From an uncultured Pseudomonadales bacterium (GTDB lineage Bacteria > Pseudomonadota > Gammaproteobacteria > Pseudomonadales > Cellvibrionaceae), in the NCBI GenBank assembly GCA_947487765.1, contig CANKXO010000001.1, positions 124,001-188,000 of the forward strand: a stretch of DNA of 64,000 nucleotides, given 5' to 3'. Made by a program: the position numbers and the translations under genes. Positions 36,971 through 45,413 of this stretch are shown here, piece after piece (the first letter of the stretch is position 1; each line of letters starts with the position of its first letter). A model generated the notes under the pieces. That model was not told the origin of the DNA and ran no database searches. It saw only the letters and a list, made by a program, of their open reading frames with translations.

Positions 36971-37822
36971 ATGAGCAATAAATCGACTTCCTTTGAGTTG
37001 TTTAGATATCAGCTTTTACCTATTGATAGATATCTTCAGGGTAATTTATTGACTGGGGTGGGATCAGTTGATGAACTTGTGTCTAGAAAAAATGAGTTTT
37101 TCTCAGAGGCTATAGGAGATACAAAGAGCTTTTCTGACAGGCGCCATGACACTATAACTAAAAAACTATATCAAGAAGATGATTTCTTTCTATTTCGTAT
37201 TGCACATAATAGGTCAATTCATAGAGAGACTAAAGATTTTCGTGATGAGGTAATTGATAATTGGCCCTCAATACTGGTCGCATTGTGGAACTTACCTGAT
37301 AAACAATATATTGCGGTGCAAAGAAGATCTACTGCTTTCTCATCCTGTGACGTCGTCGTTAAAATGATATTAAGTGCTCTATCAGCTCAGTTAATTCAGC
37401 ATCACTTAAGAGCAATACATGAACCTCTGTTTGAGAAAAAATATTTTTGGTCGTTATTGCATGAATATGAAGGGAAGGTTAAATCTGTAGAATTTGAAAT
37501 TATTACGCCAAATATGGCGAATATTTCTGGCTCTTTATCTGATGACTTAAAAGATTTTGCAAAAGCTACAAATTCAACAAGGAATAAATTAAAAATTGAG
37601 TCAGATCCTGAGGCTCCGTTGCATCTAGAAGAAAGTAATAGGACTCTTCAAGGTTTAGTTGACTATAGTAGTGAAGGTGGTGGAAATATATCTTTGAAGA
37701 TTGATGGTGTCAAAAAGACATACCACACTTCCAAAACAGTTAAAGAAATACAGCTAGGTGATATGGAAATACAAGGTAATGCTGAAGAAGTAGCGGCCGT
37801 AATTAAAGATTTATTAAAATGA
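36971..37822 (+). CDS. Unknown 283-residue soluble protein paired with a membrane protein
   Basis: No family is recognised. It has an aromatic N-terminus (FELFRYQLLPIDRYLQGNLL), a helical core, and a C-terminal beta-rich end (GGGNISLKIDGVKKTYHTSKTVKEIQLGDM). No signal peptide. An AAGGA Shine-Dalgarno follows the attC-like site. Its stop overlaps the next start in ATGA, so it and the 147-residue membrane protein are probably made together. This is reminiscent of two-gene sensor plus membrane-effector defence modules, but no motif confirms it. Confidence 0.65.
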   Translation: MSNKSTSFELFRYQLLPIDRYLQGNLLTGVGSVDELVSRKNEFFSEAIGDTKSFSDRRHDTITKKLYQEDDFFLFRIAHNRSIHRETKDFRDEVIDNWPSILVALWNLPDKQYIAVQRRSTAFSSCDVVVKMILSALSAQLIQHHLRAIHEPLFEKKYFWSLLHEYEGKVKSVEFEIITPNMANISGSLSDDLKDFAKATNSTRNKLKIESDPEAPLHLEESNRTLQGLVDYSSEGGGNISLKIDGVKKTYHTSKTVKEIQLGDMEIQGNAEEVAAVIKDLLK

Positions 37823-38262
37823 TTAAACAGGTTCTTACTACTTCTTTTATATCCCTTGGCGTTGGGTTTGTCGCTGAGCTATCAAACGGCTGGCTTCAAT
37901 CAAAGTTTCTTCATGTGTTTTTTGAGTCAAATTTAATAACAATATTGGTAGCGCTTCTAGCTGTTAATGCTGCCACAATGGGTATTGTACTAACGAAGAT
38001 GCGAGACCTCATAGATAAAAATGGAAACGCTGATGCGTTTAAGAAAACAAGAGTTAATATGCTACTTTCTATAAAAGAGCAAATAGGTCTAATTATATTG
38101 GCTACTGTGATATTGTCTGTGAAAGCATCACCAGCGTTGCAGTCAATACAGAATATACCATTACTTCTAAATTCAATTGTAACGGGAATATTCGTTTATG
38201 CTTTGCTTGTTCTTTATGATACGGCAAAGGGTGTGTTAATTATTGTGGACTTTGATGGTTAA
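37819..38262 (+). CDS. Unknown four-helix membrane protein
   Basis: A 147-residue protein with about four transmembrane helices (near 5-20, 38-58, 88-104, 115-137) joined by a short charged loop (RDLIDKNGNADAFKKTR). It overlaps the preceding gene by 4 bp. The stop codon is the TAA of TAACAAAG, repeating the cassette-like ending of the 216-residue gene. No family is recognised. Confidence 0.65.
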   Translation: MIKQVLTTSFISLGVGFVAELSNGWLQSKFLHVFFESNLITILVALLAVNAATMGIVLTKMRDLIDKNGNADAFKKTRVNMLLSIKEQIGLIILATVILSVKASPALQSIQNIPLLLNSIVTGIFVYALLVLYDTAKGVLIIVDFDG

Positions 38263-38271
38263 CAAAGCAAC

Positions 38272-38299
38272 GGGGCAAATTCACTATACTATACGCCCC
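38272..38299 (+). repeat. Inverted repeat after the membrane gene, possible eroded attC
   Basis: GGGGC at 38272-38276 pairs with GCCCC at 38295-38299, shortly after TAACAAAG (38260-38267). No GGCGTTA end follows, so it is either a decayed recombination site or a weak hairpin. Confidence 0.35.
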
Positions 38300-38398
38300 A
38301 TGTATGACATGCCATTGGAGGTTTTTATTAATAATTTAGAAATTTTTTCAAAATTGGCAGTGCCTGATTTTGAAGTTATGCAAAAGGTGGTAAATTAA
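38300..38398 (+). CDS. Possible small ORF (32 residues)
   Basis: Reads MYDMPLEVFINNLEIFSKLA and on to a stop at 38396-38398, one base before the next ATG. The tight spacing to the broken gene suggests a coupled pair or a gene fragment. No RBS or family is recognised. Confidence 0.3.
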   Translation: MYDMPLEVFINNLEIFSKLAVPDFEVMQKVVN

Positions 38399-38399
38399 C

Positions 38400-38576
38400 A
38401 TGAATTTAGGCCAAAAAGAGAAGGCGATTATTCTAGCTGCTTTACGGCAGTATATGACGTCAATTGAAACTGCTCTGAATAATAGTGAATTGAGTGAAGA
38501 CGAAAGTTAAGAATTAGTTAATGATGCAACTTTATTAGAAATTGTGATTTCAAAATTTGAAGAAGACAATCAATAG
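38400..38576 (+). pseudogene. Small gene broken by an in-frame stop
   Basis: The frame reads MNLGQKEKAIILAALRQYM to ...SEDES, then TAA (38508-38510), and continues in the same frame as ELVNDATLLEIVISKFEEDNQ to TAG at 38574-38576. The two parts form one 58-residue acidic helical protein with the TAA replacing one residue. A single base change is the simplest cause. Confidence 0.6.
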
Positions 38577-38607
38577 TGGACAGACTCCATTGAAAAAATA
38601 AAGGGAT

Positions 38608-38645
38608 GCAGTATTTAAGACCAAAATAAAAATACAGTACTTAAT
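38608..38645 (+). repeat. Direct repeat, left copy
   Basis: Shares the 15-bp core TAAAAATACAGTACT (38627-38641) with the copy at 39290-39304. The 20 bp before the core is loosely similar in both (GCA-ATTTA-G-CCA pattern). The two copies flank the small membrane-protein gene and its hairpin. Confidence 0.6.
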
Positions 38646-38756
38646 GTGTAAAAGGGGAAGCGACTATTTTTAGTTTAAGGCTTAATAGAAGAAAAAATAA
38701 ATCACTCCGCCACCTTTATTAGCTGCCCATATTAAAATATATCAAGGAGCATACTA

Positions 38757-39185
38757 ATGGATTTGTTAGCCCAAGAATACTTTAAGATCATAGATATAAT
38801 AAATTCCTACGATGGGTACCTTATGAGTATTAAAGGCTGGTCCATCACAGTAGGATTGGCTTTGATTGGCTATGCATTTCAGCAAAAAAACAAATCAATA
38901 CTTCTTCTGTGTTGTGTTAGTTCAATTTGTTTTGTTTTAGTGGATGCAAAATTTAAACAATACCAAACTAGCTACTATCCTAGGATGAAGGCCATAGAAG
39001 CATGCAAAAGAGGAGAAAGTAATTCATGCACAGCCCTTCAGGTAGATAGTTCATGGACTAAAAGTAAGGCCGAGAATAGATATCTCCAACAACTAGGAAA
39101 ATCTGGTGTGACAATGCCGCATTTTATATTGTTTATTCTTGCCAGCCTCCTGTTCTTAGCCCCAAAAATCGTTGAGAGAGAATGA
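38757..39185 (+). CDS. Unknown small membrane protein between direct repeats
   Basis: A 142-residue protein with three likely helices (near 25-41, 46-61, 119-135). The loop between the second and third contains two cysteines (EACKRGESNSCTAL) that could form a disulfide outside the cytoplasm. RBS AAGGAG. No family is recognised. A very strong hairpin starts 3 bp after the stop. Direct repeats lie on both sides, about 663 bp apart. Confidence 0.65.
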   Translation: MDLLAQEYFKIIDIINSYDGYLMSIKGWSITVGLALIGYAFQQKNKSILLLCCVSSICFVLVDAKFKQYQTSYYPRMKAIEACKRGESNSCTALQVDSSWTKSKAENRYLQQLGKSGVTMPHFILFILASLLFLAPKIVERE

Positions 39186-39187
39186 GA

Positions 39188-39255
39188 AAAGGTGATGGAG
39201 GGATTCAAATTTAATCTATTGTATTTGGTTGAAATTAAACCCCTCCATCACCTTT
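39188..39255. terminator. Strong hairpin with a perfect 15-bp stem
   Basis: Arms AAAGGTGATGGAGGG (39188-39202) and CCCTCCATCACCTTT (39241-39255) pair perfectly. The 38-nt loop has further partial pairing (TTCAAAT with ATTTG). It begins 3 bp after the stop of the membrane-protein gene and ends with TTT. It works well as a terminator; its length is larger than usual. Confidence 0.75.
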
Positions 39256-39663
39256 AATTCCTATAGCTGCATAATATTTAGGGCCAGAGTAAAAATACAG
39301 TACTGAATATTTAGTTCGGTAGCATGCGAGAAATAAAAAATACTGTCCAAATCAATTACTAAAATATTTGGTGGTATTTATCGAATGCGCCAGGATGTAA
39401 CTGATCTCCATGGAAACAAGCTTCGGTCTCTAGTTAGAATTGTCATTATCGAACCCCCAAGGCTTAAAAATACACAGGCCTTCCTCAATTCAGAAAAATA
39501 TCCGCCAGTTCAACCTATACGGTTAAATACTGTAAACTGCACTAGGTTTACTGCACTAGATTTATAGTAGAAGGCGATAAACACACTCGGTTTTAGCTTA
39601 TGAGCCTCTTATCAAGTCTGAGGCTTCTTATAAATATAAAAATATTCAGGAGCTATAGAGGTA
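39256..39663. other. Intergenic stretch upstream of the permease
   Basis: Apart from the right direct repeat I see no gene. A short plus-strand frame at 39385-39567 has no RBS or recognisable domain. The permease promoter must lie here. Confidence 0.4.
39269..39308 (+). repeat. Direct repeat, right copy
   Basis: Core TAAAAATACAGTACT at 39290-39304, identical to the left copy core. Lies downstream of the hairpin. After it, TACTGT occurs once more in inverted order near 39345. Confidence 0.6.
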
Positions 39664-41439
39664 ATGACAACAGAGCAAGGATTCCTTTTCGCTTTATTTG
39701 GCGTTGTTTTTATTTTATTAATCTGGGGGCGGATTCGCTACGATCTGGTCGCTTTTGGCGCACTTGTGGTTGCTGTTATCGCGGGCTTTGTTACGCCTGA
39801 TGAAGCATTTTCGGGGTTTGGTCATCCGGCTGTAGTGATTATTGCTCTAGTGCTCATTGTCTCTCGGGGATTATTGAATTCAGGTGCGGTGGAAATGATA
39901 TCCGGTGTTGTGCTGTCTTCAGATCGCTCGTTACCGGTGCATATTGGCGTTATGTCCGTGGTGGGTGCTGGGCTCTCGGCCATTATTAATAATGTTGCTG
40001 CGTTGGCCTTATTAATGTCACTCGATATTGAGGCTTCAGAGAAAGCAAAGCGCGCAGCGGCACTCAGTTTAATGCCGTTATCCTTTGCCACTATTTTAGG
40101 CGGTATGATCACGCTCATTGGTACGCCGCCCAATATCGTTATCGCACAATATCGAGAGCGTGCGTTGGGTGAAAGCTTCGGCATGTTCGACTTTGCCCCC
40201 GTTGGCCTGACCGTAGCCATTGTCGGTATTTTATTTGTGGCCTTGGTAGGTTGGCGGTTGATTCCCAAGCGCGAACGCGCAGGTAATATTCATAACGAAG
40301 GCGATATAGGGTTGTTTGTTGCCGAAGCGCAAGTGCCAGAACAATCGAAAACGATTGGTTTGCGCGTAAAAGAGCTTTACCCACTGGCAGGTGAACATGA
40401 TATTACTGTTTTGGGTTTGATTCGAAATGGCAAGCGCTTAGCCGGTTTCGCAGCTTATGAAGAAATACGCAAGGGTGATCACTTAGCATTGGAAGGTAAT
40501 CCAAAATCAATCGAAGCTTTTCTCGGCGGAGCTCAACTTGATTTCGCGGGTAAAGAAAAACATAAAATAGGGTTAACCAGTACCTCACTCAATTTGATCG
40601 AAGTAATAGTGCCCGAAGGCAGTCGCATTAATGGCCGATGTAGCCACGATTTAAAATTGTTAACACGCCATGGCATTACGTTATTGGGTGTATCGCGTCA
40701 GGGTAAGCGTTTTCGCGATCGAGTCCGAAAGTTAATTATAGAATCGGGTGACGTTCTATTACTATTAGGGCCAGAAGACCGCTTGGCAGAAATCACCGAT
40801 TGGTTGGGTGTAATGCCGTTAGCTGATAAAAAGCATCTCGTCATCCAGCGTAAAAAAGCCATGTTGACCATTGGTTTATTTTTGGGGGCCATTGCTTTGT
40901 CGGTAGCGGGTTTGGTGTATCTGCCCATTGCTCTGGCAGCCTGTGTCATCGCATTTGCCGCCTTTAATATTGTTTCGGGACGCGAAGTTTACGAGAGTGT
41001 CGAGTGGAAAGTGATTGTGTTACTGGCGTCACTTATTCCGCTAGGTGTTGCATTAGAAAATTCAGGTGGAACTCAATTAATAGCCGAGTTTATTGTGGCA
41101 CAAACCGAAGGTTGGCCACATTGGGCGATACTCACGGTATTGATTATGGTCACCATGACGCTATCAGATTTTTTAAATAATGTGGCAACCGCGTTAATCG
41201 CTGCACCTATTGGCCTGAATGTAGCCAATGCGATTGGTGCCAACCCAGATCCATTTTTAATGGGCGTTGCCGTAGCGGCTTCTTGTGCTTTTTTGACGCC
41301 CATTGGTCATAAAAATAATACCATTATCATGGGGCCAGGTGGCTATCGTTTTGGTGATTACTGGCGAATGGGATTGCCACTGGAAATACTGGTTGTGGTT
41401 GTCTCTGTACCTTCTCTATTGTATTTTTGGCCGTTGTAG
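39664..41439 (+). CDS. SLC13/DASS-type permease with RCK_C (TrkA-C) domains
   Basis: A 591-residue membrane protein. N-terminal helices, then AIINNVAALALLMSL and the GTPPNIVIAQYRE hairpin motif typical of the anion-permease (citrate/sulfate/dicarboxylate) family. Two soluble TrkA-C-like domains occupy about 215-380 (IGLRVKELYPLAGEHDITVLGLIR, IEVIVPEGSRINGRC). The second half has another hairpin (SDFLNNVATALIAAPIG, TPIGHKNNTIIMGPGG). The substrate is not readable; sulfate or small carboxylates fit the family. Start ATG behind GAGG. Confidence 0.9.
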   Translation: MTTEQGFLFALFGVVFILLIWGRIRYDLVAFGALVVAVIAGFVTPDEAFSGFGHPAVVIIALVLIVSRGLLNSGAVEMISGVVLSSDRSLPVHIGVMSVVGAGLSAIINNVAALALLMSLDIEASEKAKRAAALSLMPLSFATILGGMITLIGTPPNIVIAQYRERALGESFGMFDFAPVGLTVAIVGILFVALVGWRLIPKRERAGNIHNEGDIGLFVAEAQVPEQSKTIGLRVKELYPLAGEHDITVLGLIRNGKRLAGFAAYEEIRKGDHLALEGNPKSIEAFLGGAQLDFAGKEKHKIGLTSTSLNLIEVIVPEGSRINGRCSHDLKLLTRHGITLLGVSRQGKRFRDRVRKLIIESGDVLLLLGPEDRLAEITDWLGVMPLADKKHLVIQRKKAMLTIGLFLGAIALSVAGLVYLPIALAACVIAFAAFNIVSGREVYESVEWKVIVLLASLIPLGVALENSGGTQLIAEFIVAQTEGWPHWAILTVLIMVTMTLSDFLNNVATALIAAPIGLNVANAIGANPDPFLMGVAVAASCAFLTPIGHKNNTIIMGPGGYRFGDYWRMGLPLEILVVVVSVPSLLYFWPL

Positions 41440-41755
41440 AAAACAAAGGGGCAAGTTAGAAATAAAATAAACATTTCTCGCCAGTGATGAGCAATTAATA
41501 GAATCAGATTTGATTGAAAAATAAAGAGGGCGTATTTATTTTCAGATAATGATTTATGCCTTTTATCAATTAGATCACTGCGTCTTTTTTATTGCCATTC
41601 GTACCCCAATTGACCATTCACTGCTATCTAAATTAGCTGTTTATATAGAATAAGAAAAATAAACGGAATTAGTGCTATTATCGATATTGCCTAGTCAGTA
41701 ACTAGAGCAATTTCCCCAAAATTTTGGGCATTTTAAATATGCAGGTGTATGAAAT
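41440..41755. other. Intergenic stretch with a palindrome
   Basis: No gene was seen. A perfect palindrome CCCAAAATTTTGGG at 41715-41728 sits 27 bp before the DUF3461 start and could be an operator or part of the leader. Confidence 0.5.
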
Positions 41756-42139
41756 ATGAAAAACTACCCTACGTTAACTGAAATGGGTGTTAATAACCCA
41801 GAACAAATCGAAAGATTCTCTTTATCTACCTCGAAAAAAGTAGACAATTTACGAATTATTTATCGCCGAAAGAAAGGGTCATTGTTACCGACGAGTAAAC
41901 GATTTGAATTTGGACGGTCGAGCAAAACGGTGATGACCGATAGTGGTACACAAAAAGCAGATGTTATTTATGAAATTTCGCCTTTCTTACAGCGAGCTGT
42001 CGTTGAACTGGAGGATATCATAGGCAACAAGAAAACAAATTTAAAACAGGCAGCCGTTGTAAAAGATGAGCTGCAACGACTACATCAAGAAATGACCAGT
42101 CGATTAGCCTATATTGAGTCGCTCATTGATGACATGTAG
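41756..42139 (+). CDS. DUF3461 family protein
   Basis: A 127-residue protein beginning with the family hallmark YPTLTEMGVNNPEQIERFSL, followed by RRKKGSLLPTSKRFEFGRSSKT and YEISPFLQRAVVELEDI. DUF3461 is a gammaproteobacterial family of unknown function with no signal peptide. The basic RRKKGSLLP patch may contact nucleic acid. Its start is close to the palindrome at 41715. Confidence 0.9.
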   Translation: MKNYPTLTEMGVNNPEQIERFSLSTSKKVDNLRIIYRRKKGSLLPTSKRFEFGRSSKTVMTDSGTQKADVIYEISPFLQRAVVELEDIIGNKKTNLKQAAVVKDELQRLHQEMTSRLAYIESLIDDM

Positions 42140-42276
42140 TGTCTAAGAGTTAACATTAAAAAGACAAAGCTAAAAGACACTAAATTAAGCTTGTAGGCCA
42201 TAACCCCAACTCCATCAATCAATGTCTCAGACTCGATTGATTAGTGCTTCTTACGCATTTTATAAGGCAAATATTT

Positions 42277-42690
42277 GTGCTTGAAATTAGTCAGAATGTT
42301 TCTATTCCTGATGATCAAATTGAGCTTTCCGCTATCCGTGCTCAAGGCAGCGGTGGCCAGAATGTTAATAAGGTTTCATCAGCGATTCACTTGCGTTTTG
42401 ATATAAAGGCTTCTTCATTACCTGCTTTTTATAAGATGCAATTATTGAATATTAAGGATCGACGAATCAGTAAAGAGGGCGTTATTATTATCAAAGCCCA
42501 AAAATTTCGTACCCAAGAAAAAAACCGATTAGATGCACTTGCCCGCTTACAAGAAATTATTAAGAGTGCTGCCGTTATACAAAAACCTAGGCGCCCAACT
42601 AAGCCAAGTAAAGGTGCCAAAAAAAGACGTATGGATAGTAAAACGCTCCGAGGGAAGACGAAGTCACTACGTGGTAAGGTGATTGAATAA
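42277..42690 (+). CDS. arfB: Alternative ribosome-rescue factor ArfB (YaeJ)
   Basis: A 137-residue peptidyl-tRNA hydrolase that frees ribosomes stalled on truncated mRNA. The catalytic GGQ lies in RAQGSGGQNVNKVSSAIHLRF. The C-terminal tail is strongly basic (KPSKGAKKRRMDSKTLRGK), as needed for insertion into the mRNA channel. The GTG at 42277 behind AAGG aligns with the E. coli start (140 residues). Confidence 0.94.
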   Translation: MLEISQNVSIPDDQIELSAIRAQGSGGQNVNKVSSAIHLRFDIKASSLPAFYKMQLLNIKDRRISKEGVIIIKAQKFRTQEKNRLDALARLQEIIKSAAVIQKPRRPTKPSKGAKKRRMDSKTLRGKTKSLRGKVIE

Positions 42691-42852
42691 ACTATAGAGC
42701 CATACCCTGCGGGTATCTGCCTAATAAACCATATTTTAGTATGATGTTTGAATAGCCTTTATATTAGACTCAAGTGGTTGTTATATTTTTATTGTCGTAT
42801 TGAAAGTTCAGGGCTAAAATGCTTGATCGCTGACAAAATAAGACTAAAAAGC

Positions 42853-43923
42853 ATGACTATTGCCACAGCACCTGAAATTTTTGATCCTCTAGACGATATT
42901 ATCGAGCCTAAGTGGTGGACGGGCACACCTGCCATTTCTCCCGAATTATTCACTATTGATGGCAATGAATTCCGCATTTCTGACGAGCCATTAAGGCCCA
43001 GCCAAGAGCTTGCCGAACGCATGCAAAAGACTTTTGATGATATTGGCCTGGTGCATGTCATCAATACAGGTTTAACCGATATGCAGGCCATGCGTCTTAT
43101 TGCGACTCAAGTACTGAAAAATGAACGCAAATATGAAGGTGGCGCCAATCCACGTAAAGCACTGCAACCCAATGTGTATGAAGTCGGTGCACCGTTGGAA
43201 GCCTGGCTGCACTACCATCATGAGATGGCCTATATCGGCTCAAGTACCAAAATGCTCAGCTTTATGTGTAATAAAATCCCTGCGGAAGGTGGGTATACTT
43301 TTGTCTCTGACAATGTGGCTGCCACTGAATCTATTTTAGCGACGCCTTTTGGTCAAAAGCTGAAAAAGCTAGGTATTTGCTATCACCGTGATCTTACTGA
43401 TCGTGATGCATTTGAAGATCGTATTGAGTATGGTGTTTACAATCACTGGCAGCTTTCGATGCTGACAGAGGATCCAGACAAGGCTATTGCAGAGGCACGT
43501 GCTCGCGGTTTGGCCGCAGAATGGGGCGAAAACCGTAAGTTAAAAACTCGCTATATCACCTCTGCCTTCGAGTATTTCCCACATATTGATCGCAATTTAC
43601 TTTATAGCAGTATTGCCGACGATGGCGCATGGTTTGATACCTGGCCTTTAGTTCAGCATCTGCCAGCAGAAGAGCGACCACTAAAGTTGACCTTTGGTGA
43701 TCTGACTGAAATGACTCGTGAAGAGAAGCAATTGTTTATTGATATCTATGATCGCCATGGCATTCCAATTCCTTGGAAGGTCGGCGATGTTGCATTGATC
43801 TGCAACTACCGCTTTGCCCATGGTCGCCCTGGTGTCCATCTTAAAGAAGGTGAAGAGCGAGAACTCGGTGTGTTGATTGGTGAATCTTTCGATCGATTGC
43901 AAACACGTGAAGACAAATGGTAA
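42853..43923 (+). CDS. Fe(II)/2-oxoglutarate dioxygenase, TauD/TfdA-like, HxE type
   Basis: A 356-residue enzyme from the ATG at 42853. The metal triad looks like H122-x-E124 (in LHYHHEMAY, aligning with WHTDVTF of TauD) and a distal His in NYRFAHGRPGV with the 2-oxoglutarate-binding Arg next to it. Glu in place of Asp is known in the clavaminate synthase/AsnO/VioC branch. It would hydroxylate a small amine or acid. A D-2-hydroxyacid dehydrogenase follows 45 bp later, suggesting that the hydroxylated product is oxidised next. Confidence 0.85.
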   Translation: MTIATAPEIFDPLDDIIEPKWWTGTPAISPELFTIDGNEFRISDEPLRPSQELAERMQKTFDDIGLVHVINTGLTDMQAMRLIATQVLKNERKYEGGANPRKALQPNVYEVGAPLEAWLHYHHEMAYIGSSTKMLSFMCNKIPAEGGYTFVSDNVAATESILATPFGQKLKKLGICYHRDLTDRDAFEDRIEYGVYNHWQLSMLTEDPDKAIAEARARGLAAEWGENRKLKTRYITSAFEYFPHIDRNLLYSSIADDGAWFDTWPLVQHLPAEERPLKLTFGDLTEMTREEKQLFIDIYDRHGIPIPWKVGDVALICNYRFAHGRPGVHLKEGEERELGVLIGESFDRLQTREDKW

Positions 43924-43968
43924 AGGTTGTTTTTTGCCAGCTAACATTGATAGCAAAACACCGACTAA

Positions 43969-45345
43969 ATGAAAACCTTACTCGATCAACTTAAAACGTC
44001 TCTGAATGCCTCTAGTCTTATTATTGGTGATGCCATTAGCGATAAGTACTTTGCTGATTGGAGTGGTGCCACATCTTGCCCGCCCGTGGCATTGCTAAAA
44101 CCCAAAACAACTGAAGAGCTTTCTACAATAATGTCCCTTTGCCATCAGTACGATCAGCCGGTGGTTGTTCAGGGTGGATTGACGGGGTTGGCGGGTGGTG
44201 CAACTCCTCAACAGGGTGAGTTTGCGATTTCTCTCGAACGTATGAATACGATCGAAGAAATAGATACCACCGCCATGACTCTGACTGCCTGTGCGGGTAC
44301 ACCACTTCAGTTGTTGCAAGAAGCTGCGGCCGAGCATGATTTATTTGTACCTCTAGATTTAGGTGCTCGTGGTAGCTGTATGATTGGTGGCAATGTAGCC
44401 ACTAATGCCGGTGGCACTGAAGTACTTCGTTATGGCATGACTCGATCAATGGTGTTGGGTCTTGAGGCTGTTTTGGCAGATGGCACGGTGATTAATGCCA
44501 TGAATAAAATGGTAAAAAATAATTCAGGCTACGACCTCAAACATCTGTTTATTGGCTCCGAAGGCACTTTAGGTATTGTTACCCGTGTTGTGTTGCAGTT
44601 GCAGCCAAAATCTCGCAGCACACACACTGCATTATGCGCACTGAATAGTTACTCAGCAGTTACTCAACTGTTAATTGAATTCAAGCGTAGCTTAGGGTCT
44701 GGTTTGACGGGTTTTGAACTAATGTGGGATAGCTACTACGATAAAGTGATAGAGGTAGTACCTGATCTAGTCAGCCCCTTCGATAAGTCGCATCCATTTT
44801 ATTTATTAATTGAGTATCAAGACAACGATAAAGTCTCAGGCAAGCAGCGTTTTGAATCGGCGTTATTTGCCCAATTTGAGGCGGGTTTATTAATGGATGT
44901 GTTAATCGCTCAGTCGCTTCAGAATGCAGCAGTATTTTGGCAGATACGCGACGGTATCGGTGAGTTGCTTCAGGTCTTGGGTCCAGTGTCGAATCAAGAT
45001 GTAAGCCTGCCTGTCACCGATATTAATGTGTTTGCTATGGATCTCGATAAGCGCCTTAAGGATAAATACGACAATATTGGTGTGTTGTTATTTGGCCATA
45101 TTGGCGACAATAATTTGCATGTTTGTGCTTATACTGGCCGTGAAGATGATAAGGCTAAAATCAATGAAGATATTATGTTGATGATCGGTGAGTATTCAGG
45201 TGCTATTACCGCAGAGCATGGTATTGGTGTGCTTAAGCGGGAATTCTTGCCGCTGTCGAGAACAGATAGCGAAATTGCTTTGATGAAAACGATTAAGTCA
45301 GCTATGGATCCAAAAAATATACTCAATCCAGGGCGAGTACTTTAA
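43969..45345 (+). CDS. FAD-linked D-2-hydroxyacid dehydrogenase (GlcD/D2HGDH family)
   Basis: A 458-residue protein with the PCMH-type FAD fold (VVVQGGLTGLAGGATPQ, GGNVATNAGGTEVLRYG, KNNSGYDLKHLFIGSEGTLGI) and the FAD_oxidase_C domain (FGHIGDNNLHV, EHGIGVLKREFL) that carries the metal ligands of D-2-hydroxyglutarate and D-lactate dehydrogenases. Candidates are D-2-hydroxyglutarate, D-lactate or another D-2-hydroxyacid. Probably in one operon with the dioxygenase. Confidence 0.88.
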   Translation: MKTLLDQLKTSLNASSLIIGDAISDKYFADWSGATSCPPVALLKPKTTEELSTIMSLCHQYDQPVVVQGGLTGLAGGATPQQGEFAISLERMNTIEEIDTTAMTLTACAGTPLQLLQEAAAEHDLFVPLDLGARGSCMIGGNVATNAGGTEVLRYGMTRSMVLGLEAVLADGTVINAMNKMVKNNSGYDLKHLFIGSEGTLGIVTRVVLQLQPKSRSTHTALCALNSYSAVTQLLIEFKRSLGSGLTGFELMWDSYYDKVIEVVPDLVSPFDKSHPFYLLIEYQDNDKVSGKQRFESALFAQFEAGLLMDVLIAQSLQNAAVFWQIRDGIGELLQVLGPVSNQDVSLPVTDINVFAMDLDKRLKDKYDNIGVLLFGHIGDNNLHVCAYTGREDDKAKINEDIMLMIGEYSGAITAEHGIGVLKREFLPLSRTDSEIALMKTIKSAMDPKNILNPGRVL

Positions 45346-45413
45346 TATTCAGCATAACTCCCTCTATTAATGCATGAAGCAAGACCTTGATGATCCTTTT
45401 TGTCGATTGAAAT

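Noticed and set aside
39290-39304. LexA-like or similar operator within TAAAAATACAGTACT
   Set aside because: No CTGT-N8-ACAG spacing is formed; the core is better described as a direct repeat.
39385-39567. 60-residue frame before the SLC13-type permease
   Set aside because: No RBS and no domain; short and isolated.
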